Of a stretch of 9,078 nucleotides of DNA, positions 1 through 6,449 are shown one piece after another. Numbering within the stretch: position 1 is the stretch's first letter; each line of letters opens with the position of its first letter. The DNA lies in assembly GCA_028293365.1 (NCBI GenBank), contig JAQGOX010000228.1, positions 1 through 9,078 of the forward strand. Direction: 5' to 3'. The notes under the pieces were generated by a model. The model saw only the letters and a program-made list of their open reading frames with translations, did no database searches and had not been told where the DNA came from. Source of the stretch: Verrucomicrobiales bacterium. Lineage in GTDB: Bacteria; Verrucomicrobiota; Verrucomicrobiia; Limisphaerales; SXQI01. The position numbers and the translations under genes were made by a program.

Positions 1-1434
1 CTTGTGATCAAGGAGTTGTTCACGCGCGGAATGGTCAAACGCTTTCTAGTGCTCACCGTGCCGTCACTGGTGGATCAATGGCAGGAAGAACTGAGCGACA
101 AGTTTGGGCTGGAAACCGTCACGACGAATGAAGCGGCCGTGCGCGGGGACGCGCAACAATTCTGGAATGAAAACACCGGGATTGTCGCAAGTCTCCACAC
201 GCTTAAGCAACCCGCACACTTGGAAATCGCGCGCAAAATACAATGGGACATACTGGTCGTTGACGAGGCTCACTATCTTCGCAATCGTGAGTCCCAGGCC
301 TGGCAGGCGGTGAATGCGCTCCCGCGGCAGTTTCTGCTCCTGCTAACGGCCACACCGGTGCAGAACTCGCTCGAAGAACTTTATAATTTGGTCACACTCC
401 TTCAGCCGGGCCAATTGCCCACACCGAAGGAGTTCCGAGCTCGATTCATTGATCCCAAGCGCCCAAGGCAACCGCGCGAGCCCGAAGAATTGCGGCGTTT
501 GCTCGGCCAGGTCATGATTCGCAATACACGAGCCAATTCGGGAATTCAATTGCCGCCGCGCCGTGCCGAAACCATTTTTTTCGAGCCTGACGAAGCGGAA
601 CGGCTATTTTGGAAAACATGGGAGGAAGAGTTTCGCGCCAGCCTTGCGAAATTTAACCCAGGTCAATCCAGCCTTTGGGGAAGGTTGCTCCTGCAAACTG
701 CCGCGAGCAGCCCGGCCGCCTGGCGGGCTGCCCTCGAAAAGTTTCCCGATGCGAAAACCGCTCGCGCCTGGCGTGACCAGTCGCCGCTCGAATCAAGCTG
801 GCGGCGCAAAGCAGAGTTGATTCTTCCACTGACTCGCGGCGAGGGTGGGGTGGTTATCTTCACGCAGTTTCTACAAACTCAAGCCGCCATAGCTGACTTT
901 CTGCGCGCTGCGGGGGTGGAAACCTTCGTCATTCATGGTTCCATTCCGGCTGCGGAACGGCAGCCCATTACGGAACAATTTCGGAAACATGGGGGCGCAC
1001 TATTGCTGACGCATAGCGGCACGGAGGGCCGAAACCTCCAATTCTGTCATCGCCTGATCAATTTCGACCTGCCCTGGAACCCCATGGAAATTGAACAGCG
1101 CATAGGCCGGTTGCATCGGCTCGGCCAGCAACATCCGGTGCGAATTTATAATTTTGTTCAGGTCGGCACCCTTGCGGAACACCTGCTCCAGATCCTTCAG
1201 GAGAAATTAAACCTTTTCGAATTGGTTGTTGGCGAAACCGGACTGGTCCTGGGTGAACGATTCAGCAGCGACGAATTCGCAGAAGAGGTTTTTCATCGGT
1301 GGCGGGATAGCGAGGGGCGGGTGGCGGAGGCACTGGCCGGATTGGGCGATGAGCTTGCTGCCGCGCGGAACGCGTATGGCGAAGTTAAGGAACTCGATGA
1401 AACTTTGTTCGCCAAGGATTACGAATCGCTTTGA
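1..1434 (+). CDS. RapA/HepA-like SNF2-family helicase, 5' truncated by window edge
   Basis: ATP-dependent SF2 translocase of the bacterial SNF2 (RapA/HepA) group; such proteins remodel RNA polymerase-DNA or other protein-nucleic acid complexes in the cytoplasm. The reading frame is open to base 1. The GTG at 4 is probably internal, because LVIKEL usually follows the Walker A segment, which is therefore off the left edge. Counting from that GTG, motif Ia is LTVPSLVDQW (17-26), motif II is the DEAH box (87-90) and motif III is LLTATPVQN (113-121). The second RecA lobe has VVIFTQF (283-289), motif V THSGTEGRNLQF (336-347) and motif VI EQRIGRLHRLGQ (364-375). All visible catalytic motifs look intact, including the arginine-finger region. 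The protein stops about 100 residues after motif VI, without the long C-terminal extension of RapA. The next gene follows by 31 bp on the same strand, suggesting an operon. Family assignment is firm; the cellular target is unknown. Confidence 0.93.
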   Translation, partial: LVIKELFTRGMVKRFLVLTVPSLVDQWQEELSDKFGLETVTTNEAAVRGDAQQFWNENTGIVASLHTLKQPAHLEIARKIQWDILVVDEAHYLRNRESQAWQAVNALPRQFLLLLTATPVQNSLEELYNLVTLLQPGQLPTPKEFRARFIDPKRPRQPREPEELRRLLGQVMIRNTRANSGIQLPPRRAETIFFEPDEAERLFWKTWEEEFRASLAKFNPGQSSLWGRLLLQTAASSPAAWRAALEKFPDAKTARAWRDQSPLESSWRRKAELILPLTRGEGGVVIFTQFLQTQAAIADFLRAAGVETFVIHGSIPAAERQPITEQFRKHGGALLLTHSGTEGRNLQFCHRLINFDLPWNPMEIEQRIGRLHRLGQQHPVRIYNFVQVGTLAEHLLQILQEKLNLFELVVGETGLVLGERFSSDEFAEEVFHRWRDSEGRVAEALAGLGDELAAARNAYGEVKELDETLFAKDYESL

Positions 1435-1465
1435 TATTGGCGCCATTAATGGATCTCGCTGAAAC

Positions 1466-2473
1466 ATGAAACTGAAACGCGCACTCCACGATCCTGGTGA
1501 ATTGCTGCAGTTTTATGAAGAGGGCCTTGGTTCGCTTGGGGCTCTCTGCGAACGCACCTGGCATGACCGCCTCGAAGTGGTAGCGGAGGGCCGGGCGGCG
1601 GCGCTTTGGGATTCAGGCGGAACATTGCATGAAGTCGAATTGCAATTCGCTTCGGCGAATGCCACTTCCGCCCGCGATGCCAACCGTGAAGTTTTTTCCG
1701 GGTGCCCACTTACTTTTCGTTTGGCTGAGGCTTTGCGTCTTAACCCGCTGCCTCTCGAACGTCTGGTGATCGAGGGAAATCCGCTGCAGCGCCTGCCACC
1801 GGATGCGGTGGTAGCGGAAAAACTTTGGCGTGTGCAATTCCCAGACACGACCCGTTTTCATTTGGTAGAGCCCTTTCGGGCCGATTTTCACTTTACTTTG
1901 TTTGTGCTGGCTCGTTGCGAGATTCAAGCCATTGATCAGAACTGGTCTCTTCGACGGATGGCGATCTCTCTACCGGGAGGAGAACTGGATGATCATCTGG
2001 CGCGCGAAATCGATTTCGTATCCGCCAGGGGCGAACTCGCCGAGGAGATTCCCTGGCCGGCGACAGATCCCGCTGAATGGAGCGAACTTCTGCGGCGAGC
2101 GTTCGAACAGGAATTGGCCGATGAACTAACCGGAATTCGTGCGCGCCAGGAGAATGGCTTGCGTCGCGATCTGTACCGCATCGACGAATATTTTGAAAAT
2201 TATCAGCGTGAGTTAAATGAAAGAACGAGTCGTGCATCCAGCCAAAGCGCCCGAATCAAAACGGGAGACCGTCTCGCTGCAGCGAAAGCCGAGCACGCCC
2301 GTCGCCGCGCGGATCAGGTTTCCCGGCATGAAATCCGAGTTCATCCGCATCTGGACGCTCTTTTACTGATCGCAGAACCGGCCTTGAAAACGCGATTGAG
2401 GGTAATGCGCGCACACCAATCCGAGGACTTGGAAGTAGTATTTGTTCCTCGTTCACGCCGATGGTTTCGTTGA
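1466..2473 (+). CDS. Uncharacterised partner protein of the SNF2 helicase
   Basis: No confident family name. The 335-residue product is soluble, with no signal peptide or membrane segment. Residues 1-200 look like mixed alpha/beta. Residues about 205-290 are highly charged and helical, probably coiled coil, with a DEYFENYQREL stretch at 240-250. The C-terminus (290-335) is a short beta-rich tail ending FVPRSRRWFR. From memory this order (charged helix, then HPHLDALLL and a final beta pair) resembles the C-terminal extension of long HepA-type helicases, which the upstream helicase lacks. I infer that the two genes encode separate halves of one machine. ATG 1466 is the first possible start, since an in-frame TGA lies at 1460-1462. 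Its SD is weak (GGAT about 11 bases upstream). The 31-bp gap points to cotranscription or translational coupling. The helicase frame meets a second stop at 1447-1449, so a simple sequencing frameshift does not explain the split. Confidence 0.8.
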   Translation: MKLKRALHDPGELLQFYEEGLGSLGALCERTWHDRLEVVAEGRAAALWDSGGTLHEVELQFASANATSARDANREVFSGCPLTFRLAEALRLNPLPLERLVIEGNPLQRLPPDAVVAEKLWRVQFPDTTRFHLVEPFRADFHFTLFVLARCEIQAIDQNWSLRRMAISLPGGELDDHLAREIDFVSARGELAEEIPWPATDPAEWSELLRRAFEQELADELTGIRARQENGLRRDLYRIDEYFENYQRELNERTSRASSQSARIKTGDRLAAAKAEHARRRADQVSRHEIRVHPHLDALLLIAEPALKTRLRVMRAHQSEDLEVVFVPRSRRWFR

Positions 2474-2577
2474 AAAAAGCGAGTTGGCAAAAAGAGTTTT
2501 TCGCGGCACATTCTTTGTGATATCGTGGAAGACACCGTAAAAACAGCCGAAAAGCAAGGGCTTCCGCTGCCGATACC

Positions 2578-2617
2578 TCAAACCCGCCCGATGCGGGAGA
2601 TTGAAACTCTGGTTTGA
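2578..2617. repeat. Nested inverted repeat
   Basis: TCAAACC (2578-2584) pairs with GGTTTGA (2611-2617). Inside it, CCCGC (2583-2587) pairs with GCGGG (2593-2597) around a 5-base loop. The two helices share bases 2583-2584, so the full forms compete at the junction. No T-tract follows, so it is not a standard terminator. It could stabilise the 3' end of the helicase-operon transcript or be chance. Confidence 0.4.
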
Positions 2618-2681
2618 TTCAAGAAAAGAAATGATCTCGGTTTTCCGCTGAAAATTTCCGTCGATTTGTTGCTTATTTAGT

Positions 2682-2709
2682 TTGAAGCCAGTTGGGCGTG
2701 CGCTATGCT
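2682..2709 (+). promoter_or_regulatory. Candidate sigma-70 promoter for the radical SAM gene
   Basis: TTGAAG (2682-2687) and TATGCT (2704-2709) are separated by 16 bases; each hexamer matches the consensus at four positions. Transcription would begin near 2715-2717, on top of the GTG at 2716, which would make the message leaderless or nearly so. The alternative TTG start at 2692 would lie inside this promoter. Sequence match only. Confidence 0.35.
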
Positions 2710-2715
2710 GTTCAT

Positions 2716-3777
2716 GTGAACAGTGATGCCCAGATTTTGAAAGGCCGCGGGGCATCGCACAATCCCACCAATCGGTTCGAGCGGATCAGCCTGGAAAGAG
2801 ATGTTGACTGGAATCCAGAGGAGGATGTCGCCCCCGGAACCCAGCTCTTCCGGGATACAACCCAGGCAATCATCAATTATAATGACAGTCCCGACATCGG
2901 TTTTGACGCGAGCATCAATCCGTATCGAGGCTGCGAACATGGCTGTATTTATTGCTTTGCCCGACCGACCCATGAATATCTTGGTTTTTCTGCCGGTCTC
3001 GATTTCGAGTCGCGGATAATGGTGAAGGAAAACGCCGCGGCATTATTGCGAAAAGAACTGGCTTCTAAAAGTTGGAAACCTCAGGTCGTGGTGATGAGTG
3101 GAGTTACCGATTGCTATCAACCGATAGAACGCAAAATGCGCCTGACACGGCAGTGTCTCGAAGTTCTTTTGGAATGCCGCAACCCGGTATGCATCATTAC
3201 CAAGAACTTTCTGGTGACACGGGACATCGATCTGTTTCGGGAATTCGCGAAGTTCGAGGGGGTAGCGATCAATTTGTCTATCACCACGTTGGATCCGAGT
3301 TTGACGCCGAAACTCGAGCCGCGGGCTCCATTGCCGAATCAGCGCCTGGCGGCGGTAAAAATGCTGGCCGATGCGGGCATTCCAGTTGGCGTGATGGTTG
3401 CGCCAATGATTCCGGGGCTCACAGACCATGAAATGCCTGCTATTGTTGCTGCCAGCGTTCAGGCGGGAGCAAAGTTTGCCGGGTATACACCAGTTAGGCT
3501 GCCGTACGGAGTTGCGCCTCTTTTTGAAAAGTGGCTGGAGCAGCATTTCCCCGATCGGAAGGAGAAAGTGCTCAATGGCATTCGATCCATGCGTGAGGGA
3601 AAACTGAATGACCCGAACTGGGGAAGTCGAATGCGGGGAGCGGGGCCGCTCGCCGCGCAAATGTCGAAAATATTTGAGATAGCGTGTCGAAAAGCGGGTC
3701 TCGATGGGAGACGTCCAACGTTGTCTCCCAAACACTTCCGACGGCCAGGAGGACCGCAGTTAGCATTGGATATTTAA
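2716..3777 (+). CDS. PA0069-family radical SAM protein (SplB-like, COG1533)
   Basis: Predicted iron-sulfur enzyme that cleaves S-adenosylmethionine to start radical chemistry; the substrate of this family is not known to me. The 353-residue product begins a few residues before KGRGASHNP, the usual N-terminal signature. The cluster motif CEHGCIYC supplies Cys73, Cys77 and Cys80 (CX3CX2C, counted from GTG 2716), followed by FARPTHEYLG. Downstream are VVMSGVTDCYQP, ITTLDPSLTPKLEPR and VMVAPMIPGLTDHE, typical of the SplB-like partial TIM barrel. In-frame TTG 2692 and GTG 2698 would add eight or six residues. I prefer 2716 because the extra residues are not family-like and overlap a possible promoter. 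No start has a good SD. It is homologous to spore photoproduct lyase, but no DNA-repair partner gene is nearby, and the neighbours give no clue to its substrate. Family is secure; start and function are not. Confidence 0.92.
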   Translation: MNSDAQILKGRGASHNPTNRFERISLERDVDWNPEEDVAPGTQLFRDTTQAIINYNDSPDIGFDASINPYRGCEHGCIYCFARPTHEYLGFSAGLDFESRIMVKENAAALLRKELASKSWKPQVVVMSGVTDCYQPIERKMRLTRQCLEVLLECRNPVCIITKNFLVTRDIDLFREFAKFEGVAINLSITTLDPSLTPKLEPRAPLPNQRLAAVKMLADAGIPVGVMVAPMIPGLTDHEMPAIVAASVQAGAKFAGYTPVRLPYGVAPLFEKWLEQHFPDRKEKVLNGIRSMREGKLNDPNWGSRMRGAGPLAAQMSKIFEIACRKAGLDGRRPTLSPKHFRRPGGPQLALDI

Positions 3778-3816
3778 ACTTTCCATCGTTGTAACCTTTT
3801 GCCGCCAGGAACTGTC

Positions 3817-3822
3817 TATAAC
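3817..3822 (+). promoter_or_regulatory. Candidate -10 box upstream of the exported beta protein
   Basis: TATAAC matches five of six -10 consensus positions and lies 60 bases before the ATG, in the 104-base gap after the radical SAM stop. No good -35 sits at 16-18 bases: TTGCCG at 3799-3804 is too close (12 bases) and TTGTAA at 3789-3794 is too far (22). The assignment is tentative. Confidence 0.3.
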
Positions 3823-3869
3823 TCTTGTACCACCGCGACTATTGTTTTTTGGTACTCAATTCAACCAAT

Positions 3870-3873
3870 GGAG
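3870..3873 (+). promoter_or_regulatory. Shine-Dalgarno site fixing the ATG 3882 start
   Basis: GGAG lies 8 bases before ATG 3882. This is the clearest ribosome binding site in the window. It rules against the longer frame from TTG 3825, which would also bury the signal peptide. Confidence 0.65.
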
Positions 3874-3881
3874 AAACAGAA

Positions 3882-4625
3882 ATGAAGAAAACTGCCACCA
3901 CAACGCTGATCAAAGCTGCGCTCTTTTGCTTTTTAGGCCTGATTTCAACCTCCACCCGGGCCGCTGATAAGGCCGATCCGACTGGAACGTGGAAATGGTC
4001 CAATACATTTAACGGAAATACGCGTGAATCGACGCTTACACTCAAGCTGGATGGCGAAAAGTTGACCGGGAAAATGAGCGGTCGCAATGGAAACGACACT
4101 GATATCGAGAACGCGAAAGTCAAGGGTGACGAAATTACTTTCGATGTTACACGCGAACGAAACGGTAACAAATTTACCTCGAAGTATAACGGCAAACTCA
4201 GCGGTGACACGATCACGGGTAAAATTGAATCCAAGAATCGCGATGGGGAAGCGACCAGCCGGGATTGGACCGCAAAACGCGATGGAGGCAAACCTGCAGC
4301 GGATAACAGCGCAAAAAATCTCACGGGCGATTGGAAATATACGGTCAACACGCCGAACGGCCAGACGTTGGAGCCTACCCTCAAACTCAAGCAGGATGGG
4401 GACAAATTGACTGGAACATTGGTTATGAACACCCGCGAAACTCCGATCACCGATGCTAAAATAGATGGCAACAAAGTTACATTCACGGTCGAACGCGAAC
4501 GGAATGGAAACAAAGTTACCTCTAAATATGATGCGAAGCTCGAAGGCGGCGATTTGAAGGGAAAGATTACCTCTAATTTCGGAGGAAACGATCGTACTTA
4601 CGATTTCGACGCGAAGAAACAGTAG
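3882..4625 (+). CDS. Exported protein with two tandem lipocalin-like beta modules
   Basis: The 247-residue product starts with a classical signal peptide: MKK, a hydrophobic core ALFCFLGLI (13-21) and a probable cleavage site near STRA-ADK (about 27-28). There is no lipobox, so it should be soluble in the periplasm or outside the cell. The mature part is two related modules of about 100 residues (33-133 and 147-246). Each opens with a TGxWK motif, continues with L-x-LKxDGxKLTG, then the near-identical RERNGNK-[FV]-TSKY segment (91-102 and 205-216), and ends in basic, Asp-rich strands. Alternating strands and turns suggest small beta-barrels or sandwiches of lipocalin-like type. The composition is very hydrophilic and rich in Lys, Asp, Asn, Gly and Thr. 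No catalytic residues stand out, so a binding or surface role is only a guess. The gene has a good SD, a possible own promoter and a strong terminator, so it is probably monocistronic. Confidence 0.85.
   Translation: MKKTATTTLIKAALFCFLGLISTSTRAADKADPTGTWKWSNTFNGNTRESTLTLKLDGEKLTGKMSGRNGNDTDIENAKVKGDEITFDVTRERNGNKFTSKYNGKLSGDTITGKIESKNRDGEATSRDWTAKRDGGKPAADNSAKNLTGDWKYTVNTPNGQTLEPTLKLKQDGDKLTGTLVMNTRETPITDAKIDGNKVTFTVERERNGNKVTSKYDAKLEGGDLKGKITSNFGGNDRTYDFDAKKQ
3978..4280 (+). repeat. Internal coding repeat, module 1
   Basis: First of two homologous modules in the exported beta protein, protein residues 33-133. It aligns with 4320-4619 at an offset of 114 codons. The match is clearest around 4152-4190 against 4494-4532, where the DNA is still visibly similar. 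Confidence 0.7.
4320..4619 (+). repeat. Internal coding repeat, module 2
   Basis: Second module of the exported beta protein, residues 147-246. It shares TGxWK, DGDKLTG and RERNGNKVTSKY with module 1. A linker of about 13 residues (RDGGKPAADNSAK) joins the two. Confidence 0.7.
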
Positions 4626-4653
4626 GCCAATCACCTCATTCAAGAGATCTTCG

Positions 4654-4689
4654 AAAGCGCGGAGAAGAATTCGTTCTTCTCCGCTCTTT
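4654..4689. terminator. Strong hairpin terminator, possibly bidirectional
   Basis: A perfect 11-bp stem, GCGGAGAAGAA (4659-4669) with TTCTTCTCCGC (4674-4684), closes a TTCG tetraloop. After a single C/T mismatch the helix continues with AAAG (4654-4657) against CTTT (4686-4689). It lies 28 bases after the exported-protein stop and between convergent genes. The short A-rich and T-rich flanks fit termination on either strand, though the U-tract is short. Confidence 0.75.
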
Positions 4690-4710
4690 ACAAGCGAATG
4701 AATTCAAGCG

Positions 4711-4733
4711 GCCAGGGTCGGACCGGCGTTTTT
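4711..4733 (+). terminator. Second, weaker terminator-like hairpin with T5
   Basis: GCC (4711-4713) and GG (4715-4716), with A4714 bulged, can pair with CC-GGC (4723-4727), followed by G and TTTTT (4729-4733). The stem is short but GC-only. It may back up the stronger hairpin upstream. It shares bases with the inverted repeat at 4715-4750, so only one can form at a time. Confidence 0.35.
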
Positions 4734-4750
4734 ACTGAACGATCCGACCC
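4715..4750. repeat. Inverted repeat just past the permease stop
   Basis: GGGTCGGA (4715-4722) and TCCGACCC (4743-4750) form an 8-bp perfect stem with a 20-base spacer. It begins 7 bases after the stop of the minus-strand permease gene and may protect or end that transcript. No minus-strand U-tract follows. Confidence 0.45.
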
Positions 4751-4756
4751 CGCCTT

Positions 4757-6367
4757 TCAACTTTGATCAGTTTTGGCGAAACGCTGTAAAACCGCGTCTC
4801 GAAAATGGTACTGCAGGTTTGGGCGAGCCCAGCGCCATCCCACTAACAGGTCAATCGCCAGACTGATAATCGTCCAGAGGGCGACCTTGGTCAAGAAGGA
4901 GGTGCCGCCAAACTGTGGTTCGAAGAAGGTTGCCCAGAGAAAGGATGTGATTAAAAAGAGCAACCAGGGCAAAAACATCACCAGGCCGACACAGATGGCG
5001 AAGACCTGGTTCACGCTGCGTGATACCAGACTCAACCACATTCCGAGCCAGTGCAGGGTAACGAAATCGAATACAAAGAGAACCTGGACGCCGAGAATTG
5101 CCAGCCAGGAAAAGTGACCGCTGAATCCGATAAGCTCGATTGCGAACAAGAACAGCAGTGGACGAAAAAAGAGTCTTCTTAGTGCAAGCATTTGTCCGCT
5201 GACAATTCCGGGTGCCTGCAAAGGACTGGATAAAAGCAGTTCGAGCGATCCCGAGCGGACGTCGGCTACCAGCCTGTGACTTACTTCGGATATTACCCAA
5301 AGCTTGAGCATTCCGTGAACCATAACGACCGTTGGCACCAAAGGCCAAAAATCGAACATGACGTCTTGATGTTGTGTGTAACCTAACACCCAGATCACCA
5401 GGATTAACGCGATAAAAATCCAAACGTACAGTGGTTTTTGCGGTTCGCGAGCCGCGAGCCAATAAAATGGGTTTATGCCGAGAAGTTTTCGGCGAACCCG
5501 TAATCGCGCATCCGAACCCCAAAATTGGTTTTCCAGGTTCTGAACCCAGGCTTCCAGGCCCGACTCAGTAGTCTTCTCCATCCACAGGTGCGGCAGTGCC
5601 CGGCAGGTTCTGGCAATTAAAAACCATGTCGCGGCCAATATAATCGCGAACGATGCCCAAAATGTAGATGGAGGCACGAAGACCGGCAGTGGGAAAGTCT
5701 CCATCAACAGGTATCCGAACGTGAAAGCCGGAGCGAACAGGCCCGCACCGATCGCGGCGAACGGGGTCATGAACGAGTTCGAAGTGCTCGTAAACAACGA
5801 AACCAGCAGCAACGGGATAAAAGGAACTACAATCGCGGCGCAAAGGGTTGCGAAAATGGCTTTTCGTTCGTTTTGACTTTTCGCGGAAACAGCGACGCCG
5901 ACTGCGAGTGAAAAAAGCAAAGTATTGATCAATACCAGAACCATTTTAAAGAATTGGATTCCGGTAATTCCACCGAGCAAAAGGGGAAGTCCCAGGAAAG
6001 GCAGAATTGCCAGCAAACCATAAAAAGAGTTCAGCGAACTGGCCACCATCTTTCCGAAGACGACATCGCGGCCGCTTAAATCGGTGAGGAAGAGTAGTCC
6101 CAGGGTTCCATCGCGTTTTTCTTCACTTAAGCAATCCGCAGTGGTCCGGGCCCCTGACAATAAACAATAAAGGAAACAAACAACCGACATAATGCGGAAC
6201 AAATACGGTCCGAGGGTGCCCGAAGGAGTACCGTTAGATTGAAGCACCGTCAAAACGGAAAGAAAGATTGTCGTGGCGATGAGTACACTGCCGAAACGCG
6301 TCCTGTAGGTCGCTTTGCGGCGCGAGGCGACGCGCAGTTCGCGTTCGGCAATAGGAAGAATGATCAC
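4757..6367 (-). CDS. Double-length ABC-2 type transporter permease
   Basis: Integral inner-membrane protein of 536 residues, predicted to be the channel part of an ABC exporter of the ABC-2 class; the substrate is unknown. A cytoplasmic N-terminus (MIILPIAERELRVASRRK) leads into hydrophobic segments near 27-44, 57-71, 112-132, 141-161, 170-192, 203-222 and 235-252. A polar stretch (253-310) follows, then segments near 313-330, 341-360, 398-416, 420-447, 454-481 and 495-511. Each half carries the ABC-2 coupling motif: SEEKRDGTLGLLFLTDL (81-97) and ADVRSGSLELLLSSPL (368-383), followed by similar GKM and GQM ends. The protein thus looks like two fused half-permeases. The GTG start at 6367 is forced by an in-frame TAA immediately upstream. 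No ATPase gene is present, although one often sits next to such permeases; the neighbour on that side is a divergent gene. Confidence 0.88.
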   Translation of the reverse strand: MIILPIAERELRVASRRKATYRTRFGSVLIATTIFLSVLTVLQSNGTPSGTLGPYLFRIMSVVCFLYCLLSGARTTADCLSEEKRDGTLGLLFLTDLSGRDVVFGKMVASSLNSFYGLLAILPFLGLPLLLGGITGIQFFKMVLVLINTLLFSLAVGVAVSAKSQNERKAIFATLCAAIVVPFIPLLLVSLFTSTSNSFMTPFAAIGAGLFAPAFTFGYLLMETFPLPVFVPPSTFWASFAIILAATWFLIARTCRALPHLWMEKTTESGLEAWVQNLENQFWGSDARLRVRRKLLGINPFYWLAAREPQKPLYVWIFIALILVIWVLGYTQHQDVMFDFWPLVPTVVMVHGMLKLWVISEVSHRLVADVRSGSLELLLSSPLQAPGIVSGQMLALRRLFFRPLLFLFAIELIGFSGHFSWLAILGVQVLFVFDFVTLHWLGMWLSLVSRSVNQVFAICVGLVMFLPWLLFLITSFLWATFFEPQFGGTSFLTKVALWTIISLAIDLLVGWRWARPNLQYHFRDAVLQRFAKTDQS

Positions 6368-6449
6368 TTATGGGTTTTGACCATGTTCATCGCATTTCGT
6401 CACCGCTGCATGCAATGGAAATTTAACTCTAATCAAATACTTTCACGCG
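6368..6449. promoter_or_regulatory. Divergent intergenic region with palindromes
   Basis: These 82 bases separate the divergent permease and small exported protein, so both promoters should lie here unless transcription starts further out. I see the 8-bp palindrome TGCATGCA (6407-6414) and TTCACGCGGTGAA (6442-6454, arms TTCAC/GTGAA), which overlaps the GTG start of the plus-strand gene. No convincing -35/-10 pair is visible on either strand. Confidence 0.35.

Larger units (their letters stand above)
2474..2715. other. Intergenic region with inverted repeats, no convincing gene
   Basis: About 240 bases between the helicase partner and the radical SAM gene. It holds nested inverted repeats at 2578-2617, a possible promoter at 2682-2709 and a 30-codon GTG-started ORF at 2525-2617 that has no SD. 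I see no tRNA, no known riboswitch pattern and no intrinsic terminator with a clear U-tract after the upstream stop. Confidence 0.6.

Noticed and set aside
1432..1466. Frameshift or sequencing error splitting one helicase gene into two
   Set aside because: The helicase frame has two in-frame stops (1432-1434, 1447-1449), and the partner frame has its own stop (1460-1462) just before a good ATG. A single indel would not join them.
1..2473. DISARM-like or other known anti-phage operon, suggested by the SNF2 helicase
   Set aside because: No methyltransferase, DrmA, DrmB, DrmC or nuclease-like gene is present, and the neighbours to the right look like ordinary chromosomal genes. Sequence to the left of the window could change this.
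2474..2520. Terminator just after the helicase partner, suggested by A and T runs
   Set aside because: Only a 4-bp GCGA/TCGC pairing with a long loop can be drawn, and the T run lies within the loop, not after a stem.
3043..3735. 230-codon minus-strand open frame opposite the radical SAM gene
   Set aside because: The plus strand encodes an unmistakable radical SAM protein over the same bases, and the antisense translation shows no domain-like pattern.
3825..3881. Upstream TTG start extending the exported protein by 19 residues
   Set aside because: It would bury a classical signal peptide and ignore the GGAG site 8 bases before ATG 3882.
3839..4643. Two long minus-strand open frames (224 and 232 codons) opposite the exported beta protein
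   Set aside because: They lie antisense to a gene with an SD, a signal peptide and a clear internal repeat. Their translations are low-complexity, and they arise from the biased base composition of the plus-strand gene.
4851..5522. 223-codon minus-strand frame inside the permease gene
   Set aside because: It overlaps the permease in another frame on the same strand. The permease frame gives regular membrane helices and ABC-2 motifs, while this one is Arg-rich and patternless.
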